A DNA stretch of 64,000 nt from Bacillus sp. FJAT-27225 (GTDB taxonomy: Bacteria; Bacillota; Bacilli; Bacillales; Cytobacillaceae): positions 496,001-560,000 of the forward strand of contig NZ_MAYU01000012.1 of assembly GCF_001685025.1 (NCBI RefSeq), in the 5' to 3' direction. Below are positions 1 through 7,899 of this stretch, piece after piece. Numbering within the stretch: position 1 is the first letter of the stretch; each line of letters begins with the position of its first letter. A program made the translations under genes and the position numbers. The notes beneath the pieces were generated by a model. The model was not told where the DNA came from, searched no databases, and saw only the letters and a program-made list of their open reading frames with translations.

Positions 1-95
1 TGCTTAAGCGCAGCGTTTGCCATATTTATAGCATCTTCGGAGGTCTGTGCTCCGTCATCAACACCGGGGAGGATATGACAGTGAATATCGACCAT
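1..95 (-). CDS. ywqE: CpsB/YwqE-type tyrosine-protein phosphatase, N-terminal part only
   Basis: Runs off the left edge of the window. The visible N-terminus reads MVDIHCHILPGVDDGAQ, the hallmark start of the PHP-fold, metal-dependent tyrosine phosphatases (CpsB/CapC/YwqE), whose HCH residues bind metal. It follows the kinase gene ywqD on the same strand after about 100 bases. That fits the tkmA-ptkA-ptpZ order of Bacillus, where this enzyme removes phosphate from the kinase C-terminal tyrosines. Only about 31 codons are visible, so the assignment rests on this motif and the context. Confidence 0.75.
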   Translation of the reverse strand, partial: MVDIHCHILPGVDDGAQTSEDAINMANAALK

Positions 96-192
96 TTTCC
101 CACACTCTTTCCAATATAATGTCAAAATCGTATGACATTAATACTATCAACAACTTGCATTCTAGTAAAGAGGGGGAAAATGTCGAACCCTG

Positions 193-912
193 TTACTTTC
201 CTCCGTAGTATTGATAGTAATAGTAATCGTTACCCTTTATTTCCTTATGGTTCAGAACCGTACCCAGCAGCTTTCCCTGGGCAGCTTCAAGCAGTTCTTT
301 CGCCTTTGTGACCTGCTCGATAATGGTCTTCCCGCTATAGATGACAAGCAAAGTGCCATCACACTTATTGGCAAGAATTTGCGCATCTGTTACCGCGAGA
401 ACTGGCGGTGTATCAAAGAGCACAATGTCAAAATGGCTATAAGCCGTTTCAAACAGCTGATTCATCGTAGCGGCACCAAGCAACTCGGCAGGGTTTGGAG
501 GAATCGGTCCACTCGTCATAATAAACAGGTTTTCCACTTCGGTTTCCCTGATGGCTTCTTCAAACTGAATTTGCTTTGTCAACACATTCGTAAGGCCATA
601 CGTATTAGGTAGACTGAAAGTGTAATGAACCGTCGGCCTTCTCAAGTCGCTATCAATTAGCAATACCTTTTTTCCAGTCTGTGCGAAAACGACTGCCATG
701 TTTGCTGCTGTTGTTGACTTTCCTTCGGCTGGGCCTGATGAAGTTATCATCAATGAACGAATTTCCCTGTCCACTGAGGAGAACTGGATATTCGTACGGA
801 TCGTCCGGTATTGTTCAGATATAGTCGATTTTGGGTCGAACAGGGTGACAAGCTTGACTCTTTTGTCACCTGTTTGAGGTTTTTTTCGCCTATTAAGAGC
901 CAATGGTCTCAC
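193..912 (-). CDS. ywqD: CpsD/CapB-family bacterial tyrosine kinase (BY-kinase)
   Basis: 239 aa, typical for the cytoplasmic half of split Gram-positive BY-kinases. Seen in order: Walker A SSGPAEGKST near residue 60, Walker A' LLIDSDLRRP near 85, Walker B VLFDTPP near 165, and a C-terminal tyrosine cluster (YYYYQYYGGK) that is the autophosphorylation tail. In this family the kinase is switched on by the membrane adaptor encoded just upstream and controls capsule/exopolysaccharide export and other substrates such as UDP-glucose dehydrogenase. The start overlaps the end of ywqC by 20 bases, so the two are co-translated. Confidence 0.92.
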   Translation of the reverse strand: MRPLALNRRKKPQTGDKRVKLVTLFDPKSTISEQYRTIRTNIQFSSVDREIRSLMITSSGPAEGKSTTAANMAVVFAQTGKKVLLIDSDLRRPTVHYTFSLPNTYGLTNVLTKQIQFEEAIRETEVENLFIMTSGPIPPNPAELLGAATMNQLFETAYSHFDIVLFDTPPVLAVTDAQILANKCDGTLLVIYSGKTIIEQVTKAKELLEAAQGKLLGTVLNHKEIKGNDYYYYQYYGGK

Positions 913-1642
913 TCCTTGATGTTCTTGATCTTCTTTCTTGTCGCTTCGCCTTCATTTCGGCAAGCTGATCGCTATCAATTGTCGCGATTACGCCAAGGAC
1001 AGGAAGACCAAGGATACGGTCAATATCCTGTTCTGTTTTAACAGTATTGTCAAAGTACTCTAGTAGGAAGGCAAGGCCGACACCCGCCATTAATCCAACT
1101 ACAATCGCGATTGCTACATTCAGGAGCGGCCTTGGCTTGATTGGTGACGGATCTTCTGCATATTTTGCCCAGGTAAGTATTTGAACGTTGTCGACCTTCA
1201 TAAGGTTTTTGATTTCTGTTTCAAAAACCGATGAAACTTCATTTACAATATCAACGGCCAGTTTAGGATTAGGATCCTCAACTGTTACTCTGATAACCTG
1301 AGATTCTCCCTCACTTGTAACTGATATTTTCGAGTTGAGATCAATAGAATTATCCATATCAAGATTTTCTTTAACTTTATCCAGGATTTTAGGAGTTTTA
1401 ATAACTACGCTATACGTATTAATTAACTCAAGGTTAGTTTGTATCTCATTAAGGTTAATCAATGACTGGTCACTTTTCGCGGAATTTACAATTATCTGTG
1501 TCGAAGCCTGATAGATCGGTGTCAGAAAAAAGAATGAGACAATCCCGCTGGCAAATGCAGCAACAATTGTAATAGATAGTATCATTACGAGGCGTTTTTT
1601 CAGAGTTTCGAGCAATTCCTTCAAACTTATTGTTTCTTCCAT
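893..1642 (-). CDS. ywqC: Wzz/CapA-type polysaccharide co-polymerase, BY-kinase adaptor
   Basis: 249 aa. A membrane segment near residues 18-40 is followed by an extracellular domain and a second membrane segment near 175-195. The proline-rich SPIKPRP before it is typical of Wzz proteins, and a short basic cytoplasmic tail follows. This is the transmembrane modulator (TkmA-like) that activates the tyrosine kinase encoded next. The ribosome site AGGGGG lies six bases before the ATG. First gene of the ywqCDE operon. Confidence 0.9.
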   Translation of the reverse strand: MEETISLKELLETLKKRLVMILSITIVAAFASGIVSFFFLTPIYQASTQIIVNSAKSDQSLINLNEIQTNLELINTYSVVIKTPKILDKVKENLDMDNSIDLNSKISVTSEGESQVIRVTVEDPNPKLAVDIVNEVSSVFETEIKNLMKVDNVQILTWAKYAEDPSPIKPRPLLNVAIAIVVGLMAGVGLAFLLEYFDNTVKTEQDIDRILGLPVLGVIATIDSDQLAEMKAKRQERRSRTSRSETIGS

Positions 1643-1677
1643 TTTGGTCCCCCTGGTTTTCGTGTCAAACTTTCACT

Positions 1678-1683
1678 ATTATA
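1678..1683 (-). promoter_or_regulatory. Extended -10 of the ywqCDE promoter
   Basis: On the minus strand TATAAT is preceded by TGC, giving a textbook extended -10 (TGnTATAAT) about 35 bases before the ywqC start. No good -35 is visible, as is usual for extended -10 promoters. The rest of 1643-1865 is AT-rich with nothing else recognisable. Confidence 0.6.
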
Positions 1684-1865
1684 GCATGATAGTGTCGAGA
1701 AAAATGTGTTAATATAACAAACTTTTTACTTTTGTTACATGCTCACTGAAACAATTAAACCACAAAATTGTTAAATATTGTAGGGTTTTTCAGAATTTCT
1801 ATATTTTGGATGGTTTATTTTGGCGAGATTGGGGAATATATAAAAGTTTTGATGTGCAATGCGTT

Positions 1866-1897
1866 ACAAAAACCTGCGCTAGTGCGCAGGTTTTTGT
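1866..1897. terminator. Bidirectional intrinsic terminator after fadE
   Basis: Perfect 9-bp stem AACCTGCGC/GCGCAGGTT (1871-1879 and 1884-1892) with a 4-base loop and T-runs on both sides. It lies downstream of fadE on the minus strand and would end the fad operon transcript. In the plus direction no gene is known to use it. Confidence 0.85.
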
Positions 1898-1947
1898 GTT
1901 TTTCTATTAAACTATGAACTTTGCCCAATTTTCTAGGGGATCTCATA

Positions 1948-3732
1948 TTAAACTACAAACTTCTCTGCTTCGATTAGCTTTTGGGCTGCCAGGCGTTTCT
2001 TGGCGACGACGTTAATCGGGGTATGGCGAGTGAACTTCCTGAGTGCTGCAAGTAGCATGCGGAGAGTATCGCCTTCTTCTGTAGCAAGAAGGGTTTCTTT
2101 CGCGTGCTGCTCAATTTCGTTGAAGGCTTCCTGGCAGAAGATTTGAGTATACAGGAGCTTCTGCTGGGATTTCTCCAGGCCTTGCTTTGTGATAGCCTTT
2201 TCGGTTCTTAGGACGGCAGATTCCATTGCATAGGCATTAGATATGATGTCGGCAATGTTGACGAGGATTTCCTGTTCCTGTTCAAGTTTTTTGCCGAACT
2301 TTTGGGCAGCAAGACCGGCTGCGAGCAGGCCAATTTTTTTCGCGTTGGTAACGAGATGCTTTTCCTGGGCGAGCGGTTCGTCACCTGGCTCTTCCGGCAT
2401 CATCATCATCAACTCTTCCTGAAGCTTCATTGCTTTTTCAAAAAGAGGCAGTTCGCCTTTCATTGCTTTGCGGATGAAGGTGCCTGGGACTAGCAGGCGG
2501 TTGATTTCGTTTGTGCCTTCAAAGATTCGGTTGATTCGTGAGTCGCGGTAAGCACGTTCGATTTCGTACTCAGCCATGAAGCCGTAGCCCCCGTGGATTT
2601 GGACACCTTCGTCTACAACATAGTCAAGCGTTTCGGTTGCGAATACTTTGTTCATCGAACATTCAATTGCGTACTCGGCGATTGACTTGGCAACCTGAAG
2701 GCCGTCTTTTGCTTCCTCTTCGGAGAGGCGGCCCATGCGGTCTTCGAAAAGGCCGACTGTACGCCAGACGGAGCTTTCCGTTGCATAAATTTTTGACGCC
2801 ATCGTGGCGAGCTTTTCTTTTGTCAGGTTAAAGCTTGAAATCGGTGTTTTGAACTGCTGTCTTTGGTTTGCGTATTGGACGGTGATTTCAAAGGCGCGCT
2901 TTGCCCCGCCGTTCGCACCGACACCAAGCTTGTAGCGTCCGATGTTCAGGATGTTGAAGGCAATGACATGGCCTTTGCCCGGTTCGCCAAGTAGGTTTTC
3001 TTTCGGCACTTCGGCATCCTGAAGAATTAGTGTACGGGTAGACGATGATTTGATTCCCATTTTCTTTTCTTCAGCACCAGTGGAGACGCCTGGGAACTCG
3101 CGCTCAACAATGAATGCGGAGAACTGTTCGCCATCAATTTTCGCATAGACAATGAAGACATCGGCGAATGCAGAGTTGGTGATCCACTGCTTTTCCCCGT
3201 TGAGGATGTAATGGGTTCCCGCCGCGTTCAGCTTGGCGGTTGTTTTTGCCCCAAGTGCATCGGACCCGGATGATGGCTCAGTCAGGGCGTAAGCAGCGAG
3301 CTTCTCGCCAGTTGCCAGGTCAGGGAGATACTTCTGCTTCTGCTCTTCGTTTCCGAACAAGACGATTGGCAGGGAACCGATACCGACATGGGCTCCGTGG
3401 GAAATCGAGAAACCGCCAGCACGGGCCATTTTTTCAGCGATAACAGAAGAGCTTACTTTATCAAGGCCCAGGCCGCCGTATTCTTCTGGAACATCTGCGC
3501 CTAAAAGGCCAAGTTCGCCGGCTTCTTTTAGCAGTTTGACGGAACGGTCGAACTCATGGTTTTCGAGGTGCTCGATTTGTGGAAGCACAGATTTAGTGAT
3601 GAACTCCTCGGTTGTCTTCGCAATCATTTTATGCTCTTCGGTAAAGTCTTCCGGGGTAAAGACACGGTCAGGCGATACATCCTCAATCAGAAAGCTGCCG
3701 CCCTTGATGGACTGGTCGAGCGTGTTGGTCAT
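1948..3732 (-). CDS. fadE: Acyl-CoA dehydrogenase FadE
   Basis: 594 aa, the length of the long-chain FadE of Bacillus. FAD-dependent oxidation of acyl-CoA to trans-2-enoyl-CoA, the first step of beta-oxidation. Visible family motifs: YALTEPSSGSDA (flavin/substrate loop, about residue 150), WITNS, and RIFEGTNEINR near residue 405, which is the conserved loop around the catalytic region. A C-terminal extension of about 170 aa beyond the core is typical of this subfamily. The ATG is preceded by GGAGG. Last gene of fadNAE, 97 bases after fadA. Confidence 0.93.
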   Translation of the reverse strand: MTNTLDQSIKGGSFLIEDVSPDRVFTPEDFTEEHKMIAKTTEEFITKSVLPQIEHLENHEFDRSVKLLKEAGELGLLGADVPEEYGGLGLDKVSSSVIAEKMARAGGFSISHGAHVGIGSLPIVLFGNEEQKQKYLPDLATGEKLAAYALTEPSSGSDALGAKTTAKLNAAGTHYILNGEKQWITNSAFADVFIVYAKIDGEQFSAFIVEREFPGVSTGAEEKKMGIKSSSTRTLILQDAEVPKENLLGEPGKGHVIAFNILNIGRYKLGVGANGGAKRAFEITVQYANQRQQFKTPISSFNLTKEKLATMASKIYATESSVWRTVGLFEDRMGRLSEEEAKDGLQVAKSIAEYAIECSMNKVFATETLDYVVDEGVQIHGGYGFMAEYEIERAYRDSRINRIFEGTNEINRLLVPGTFIRKAMKGELPLFEKAMKLQEELMMMMPEEPGDEPLAQEKHLVTNAKKIGLLAAGLAAQKFGKKLEQEQEILVNIADIISNAYAMESAVLRTEKAITKQGLEKSQQKLLYTQIFCQEAFNEIEQHAKETLLATEEGDTLRMLLAALRKFTRHTPINVVAKKRLAAQKLIEAEKFVV

Positions 3733-3829
3733 TTTGATTCCTCCGTTTCGTTTAGGCCAATATTTTCGGTTTTATCGGCGAGTTTCTACCATTATATATG
3801 CGTAAATGAAGGCGCTTTAAATAGAACGT

Positions 3830-5005
3830 TTAAAGAAGTTCGAACACACCGGCTGCGCCCATTCCTCCACCGATACACATGGTGACAACACCGAATTGCT
3901 CGTTGCGGCGTTTCAGCTCGTGAATCAGGGACAAAGTGAGCTTTGCTCCGGTACAGCCCAGTGGATGGCCAAGAGCGATTGCACCGCCGTTGACGTTCAC
4001 TTTGTCTTCGTCAAGGCCGAGTTCACGAATGATCTGGATGGCCTGGGAAGCGAACGCCTCGTTCAGTTCAATCAGCGAGATGTCGCTTAATTCAAGCCCG
4101 GCCAGCTTCAATGCTTTCGGGATTGCGACAACCGGACCGACACCCATAATTTCTGGCGGAACTCCACCAACTGCAAACGAGCGGAATTTCGCAAGCGGCT
4201 TAAGGCCAAGCGATTCTGCTTTTTCTCGCTCCATGACCATGACAGCAGCTGCGCCGTCACTAGTTTGGGATGCGTTACCGGCTGTAACTGTGCCGTTAAC
4301 TGAGAAGGCCGGACGTAGTTTTGCGAGTGTTTCCATGTTTGTTTCTGGCCGGACGCCTTCGTCCTGGGCGAACTGGAAGGATTTTTCCTTTAGCTTGTTG
4401 TCATTGCCGATAGAGCAGATCGTGACGTCGACTGGGACGATTTCGTCCTGGAATTTGCCTTCCTGGATGGCGCGGGCAGCACGCTGATGGCTACGGACGG
4501 CAAACGCATCCTGGTCCTCACGGGATATGCCGAATCTTATTGCGACTTCCTCTGCCGTGTGTCCCATGCTCATGTAATATTGTGGTGCGGTTTCAGCGAG
4601 TTTGATATTCGGACGGGTTACGTGGCCCATCATCGGCACCATGCTCATCGATTCGGCTCCGCCGGCAAGGACGGTGTCGGCGTGGCCAATCATGATTCGT
4701 TCTGCCGCATAAGCGATTGCCTGCAGACCGGATGAGCAATAGCGGTTGATGGTGATTGCCGGAACTTCGTAAGGAAGCCCGGCAAGGCCCGCGATGTTGC
4801 GCGCCATGTTCAGGCCCTGTTCGGCCTCCGGCATCGCGCAGCCGATAATCAAATCATCTATGTTTCCTTCATAATTGCCGGCGCGCTTCAAGGTTTCCTT
4901 GATGACTAGCGCACCGAGATCGTCGGGGCGGACCCCGGCGAGCGAACCTTTCTTCGCTTTCCCTACGGGTGTGCGCGCTCCGGCAACAATCACCGCTTCT
5001 CTCAT
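3830..5005 (-). CDS. fadA: Acetyl-CoA C-acyltransferase (3-ketoacyl-CoA thiolase) FadA
   Basis: 391 aa, normal thiolase length. The acyl-accepting cysteine lies in [14 protein letters not shown] near residue 90. [15 protein letters not shown] carries the catalytic histidine, and CIGGGMGAA the second cysteine. It cleaves 3-ketoacyl-CoA into acetyl-CoA and a shortened acyl-CoA, the last step of the cycle. Middle gene of the operon. The 156-base gap to fadN holds a strong hairpin, which may affect relative transcript levels. Confidence 0.95.
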   Translation of the reverse strand: MREAVIVAGARTPVGKAKKGSLAGVRPDDLGALVIKETLKRAGNYEGNIDDLIIGCAMPEAEQGLNMARNIAGLAGLPYEVPAITINRYCSSGLQAIAYAAERIMIGHADTVLAGGAESMSMVPMMGHVTRPNIKLAETAPQYYMSMGHTAEEVAIRFGISREDQDAFAVRSHQRAARAIQEGKFQDEIVPVDVTICSIGNDNKLKEKSFQFAQDEGVRPETNMETLAKLRPAFSVNGTVTAGNASQTSDGAAAVMVMEREKAESLGLKPLAKFRSFAVGGVPPEIMGVGPVVAIPKALKLAGLELSDISLIELNEAFASQAIQIIRELGLDEDKVNVNGGAIALGHPLGCTGAKLTLSLIHELKRRNEQFGVVTMCIGGGMGAAGVFELL

Positions 5006-5116
5006 TGGTTTCCCTCTCTTTCGCTCTACTATTATATGAATCTAGGCGGCTGGGTACCGGGAGGTGCCCGTCGCCAAATGATTGTGCGTAGATATGAGTT
5101 GCCTGCTTTAGAGCGT

Positions 5117-5152
5117 AGGCGCCGGCGCAAGCCGGCTTTTTCCAAAAGCGCC
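5117..5152. promoter_or_regulatory. GC-rich hairpin in the fadN-fadA gap
   Basis: GCCGGC (5121-5126), loop GCAA, GCCGGC (5131-5136) followed by T5 on the plus strand. Outer GGCGC/GCGCC arms extend it to 5117-5152. In the direction of the operon (minus) the hairpin has no T-run, so it is not a terminator there. It could be an mRNA-stabilising or processing structure. Confidence 0.45.
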
Positions 5153-5161
5153 TTTAAGCTC

Positions 5162-7534
5162 TTAGTTCCTTAGCGGTTTGCCTTTGACGAGCATGTGCTG
5201 CATGCGCTGCTGGGATTTTGGTTCGGCGACGAGGCTTAGGAATGCTTCGCGCTCGAGGTCGAGCAGATATTGTTCGTCGACTTCGGTGCCGTATGGGACT
5301 CTGCCTCCAGCGATAACGTATGCAAGTTTCTTGGCAATCTTCATATCGTGCTCGGAGATGTAGCCGGACAGCTGCATCGCCTGGGCTCCGAGGATGAGTG
5401 CGGCATAGCCGGTTTCACCTGTGACCGGAACTTTTTTGCGGACAGGCGGCTTGTAGCCTGCTTCGTAAAGGCCAAGTGCTGCCTGCTTGGCATCGTAGAG
5501 CTGATGGTCAGCGTTGACCGAGATACCGTCTGCAAAGTTCAGGAAGTTGTTTTCGCGCGTTTCGGCTCCGGATGTGGAGACTTTCGCCATCGCGATTGTT
5601 TCGAATACTTTTGCCGCGACTTTCATCAGGTCGAAGTCGACTCCTTTTGGCAGCGAGTTGAGGTGCTTGATGTACAGCTCCTTGTTTCCGCCTCCGCCCG
5701 GGATAAGGCCGACACCTACTTCGACGAGGCCCATGTAGGTTTCCTGTGTGGCCTGGATGTGTGCAGCAGGAAGGCAAACTTCAGCTCCGCCGCCGAGTGT
5801 CATCTGGAATGGTGCAACGACGACCGGCTTTGGAGAGTATTTGATTTTCATCATTGTGTTCTGGAACATCTTGACGACCATATCAAGGTCCCAGATGTTG
5901 TCGTCCTGGGCTTCCATTAGAATCATTGCCAGGTTCGCACCAACGCAGAAGTTCTTGCCCTGGTTGCCGATGACGAGACCTTTGTAGTTCTTTTCAACCT
6001 CGTCGATGGCGAAGTTAATCATCTGGAGGATGTCAGGTCCGATTGCATTGTTTTGCGAATGGAACTCAAGAAGTGCGATGCCATCACCGATGTCGATCAA
6101 GCTTGCACCGGAGTTCTTTTTGATGACGCCTTTTTCTTTTTTGATTTGCTTTAGATTGATTACCTTTGGGTTCACGTTGAGCGGTTTGTACTCGCCGTTG
6201 TCGTAATAGGTGTTTTCTTTATAGAATGACGTGTGGCCGGCAGCGAGCATGTCGTAGATCCAGCCCGATACTTCGCGGCCTTCCTCCTGCATTTTCGCAA
6301 CCGATTTTTCAATGCCGATTGCATCCCATGCTTCGAACGGACCCTGTTCCCAGCCAAATCCCCATTTCATCGCACAGTCGATTGATGGGATGTCGTCTGC
6401 GATGGTGCCGAGCAGGTCTGCGGAATAAATCAGGACGGGACTGAAGATGTTCCAAAGCAGCTCGCCAGCGCGGTCATTTGCGTATACAAGCGCTTTCAAT
6501 TTATTTGCTGTGCCTTTTTCTTGATTGGCCAGTTCGGTTGCAGCCGTTTTCAGTCTTTTCCGAGGTCCGTAGGTTAGTGTTGATGGGTCGAGTTCAAGGA
6601 TTTCCTTGCCTTGCTTTAGGAAGAACCCTTGGCCGGATTTGCTGCCGAGCCAGCCTTTTTCGAGCATTTGGTTCATGAATTCTGGAACGGTGAAGACTTC
6701 TTTCTCATCACCCTCGGCCTGATCACGGACGTTTTTGGCAACATGGACAAATGTGTCAAGACCGACGACATCAAGTGTACGGAATGTTGCTGATTTCGGG
6801 CGGCCGATCAGTGGACCAGTGATTGAGTCGACTTCGCCAACAGAATAACGGCCTTTCAGCATTTCTCTAAGTGTGACTAGCAGGCCGTAGGTGCCGATTC
6901 GGTTGGCAATGAAGTTTGGTGTGTCTTTTGCGACAACGACGCCCTTGCCGAGTGTGTCTTCGCCGAAGGTCTTCATGAAGCTGAGCACTTCAGGGTCGGT
7001 GTGTTGGGTCGGGATGATTTCCAGTAGTTTTAAGTATCTTGGCGGGTTGAAGAAATGTGTGCCGAGGAAGTGCTTTTGGAAATCCTTGCTGCGCCCTTCT
7101 GCCATTGCTTCTACTGAGATACCGGATGTGTTGGATGAGACGATGCTACCTGGTTTGCGGTACTGGTCTACTTTTTCAAATACTTGCTTCTTTATGTTGA
7201 GGTTCTCGGTGACGACTTCGATGATCCAGTCGACTTCTTTTATTCGGTGGATGTCGTCTTCAAGGTTGCCTGCTTCGATAAGGTTCAGGTTTTCTTTGAC
7301 TGTGAGCGGTGCCGGCTTTTGCTTAAGCAGCTTCTGGAGCGACTCGGTGGCTATGCGGTTACGGACTTGTTTGTCTTGAAGTGTAAGTCCTTTTGCTTGT
7401 TCGGCCTGATTCAGTTCTCTTGGGACGATGTCGAGGACAAGCGTCGGAATGCCGATGTTCGCAAGGTGTGCGGCAATCCCTGAGCCCATGACTCCGGATC
7501 CAAGAACGGCAGCTTTTCTAATCGATTGAATCAC
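5162..7534 (-). CDS. fadN: 3-hydroxyacyl-CoA dehydrogenase / enoyl-CoA hydratase FadN
   Basis: 790 aa bifunctional enzyme. The N-terminal half is an NAD-binding 3-hydroxyacyl-CoA dehydrogenase (VLGSGVMGSGIAAHLA, residues 10-25; catalytic histidine in GTHFFNP). The C-terminal half is a crotonase-fold hydratase (residues about 480-700). This order, dehydrogenase first, is that of Bacillus FadN rather than proteobacterial FadB. The start is GTG: GGGGAG lies six bases upstream, and the sequence begins MIQSIRKAAVLGSG as in relatives. First gene of the operon, under the FadR box at 7659-7676. Confidence 0.95.
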   Translation of the reverse strand: MIQSIRKAAVLGSGVMGSGIAAHLANIGIPTLVLDIVPRELNQAEQAKGLTLQDKQVRNRIATESLQKLLKQKPAPLTVKENLNLIEAGNLEDDIHRIKEVDWIIEVVTENLNIKKQVFEKVDQYRKPGSIVSSNTSGISVEAMAEGRSKDFQKHFLGTHFFNPPRYLKLLEIIPTQHTDPEVLSFMKTFGEDTLGKGVVVAKDTPNFIANRIGTYGLLVTLREMLKGRYSVGEVDSITGPLIGRPKSATFRTLDVVGLDTFVHVAKNVRDQAEGDEKEVFTVPEFMNQMLEKGWLGSKSGQGFFLKQGKEILELDPSTLTYGPRKRLKTAATELANQEKGTANKLKALVYANDRAGELLWNIFSPVLIYSADLLGTIADDIPSIDCAMKWGFGWEQGPFEAWDAIGIEKSVAKMQEEGREVSGWIYDMLAAGHTSFYKENTYYDNGEYKPLNVNPKVINLKQIKKEKGVIKKNSGASLIDIGDGIALLEFHSQNNAIGPDILQMINFAIDEVEKNYKGLVIGNQGKNFCVGANLAMILMEAQDDNIWDLDMVVKMFQNTMMKIKYSPKPVVVAPFQMTLGGGAEVCLPAAHIQATQETYMGLVEVGVGLIPGGGGNKELYIKHLNSLPKGVDFDLMKVAAKVFETIAMAKVSTSGAETRENNFLNFADGISVNADHQLYDAKQAALGLYEAGYKPPVRKKVPVTGETGYAALILGAQAMQLSGYISEHDMKIAKKLAYVIAGGRVPYGTEVDEQYLLDLEREAFLSLVAEPKSQQRMQHMLVKGKPLRN

Positions 7535-7658
7535 ATTTGTCTCCCCTTTCTTTTTTGCGTTAGGGTGTGGGTTGAGTGGCTGAAATGCGGTCTTAACGCA
7601 GTTGATTAGTTGATGGGCTAGTCGGTTGATTGGTTGAGCAGGATTGTCTCGTTGTTGT

Positions 7659-7676
7659 TGAATGAACGCTCATTCA
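7659..7676. promoter_or_regulatory. FadR operator upstream of fadN
   Basis: TGAATGA-ACGC-TCATTCA, two perfect 7-bp half-sites around a 4-base centre. This matches the Bacillus FadR (TetR-family) consensus TGAATGAnTAnTCATTCA in layout. It lies about 125 bases before the fadN start. By analogy FadR represses here and is released by long-chain acyl-CoA. Confidence 0.85.
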
Positions 7677-7850
7677 TTTTCTGGGCAAAAAAATATTGGC
7701 TTTGTTTCCATGACTGAGCCTCGTTACTTCTAATAATAAAATATTTAGAAAATTGGTGCAACAAATAAGTGGGATGAAAATTAATATATATTTGGGGTGG
7801 TCTGCTTTTTTCTAAACGGGATCAACGTGAAAAGTAAGTGAGGCATCAAT

Positions 7851-7893
7851 AAATTAGAAAAAGGCTATTAAAACATATGCCTTTTTCTAATTT
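7851..7893. terminator. Long bidirectional terminator between the defence island and fad promoter
   Basis: Perfect 15-bp stem AAATTAGAAAAAGGC / GCCTTTTTCTAATTT with a 13-base loop. It begins seven bases after the stop of the STAND gene and ends its transcript. Confidence 0.88.
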
Positions 7894-7899
7894 AGATTA

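Noticed and set aside
211-612. 133-aa plus-strand ORF
   Set aside because: Antisense of ywqD with no start signals.
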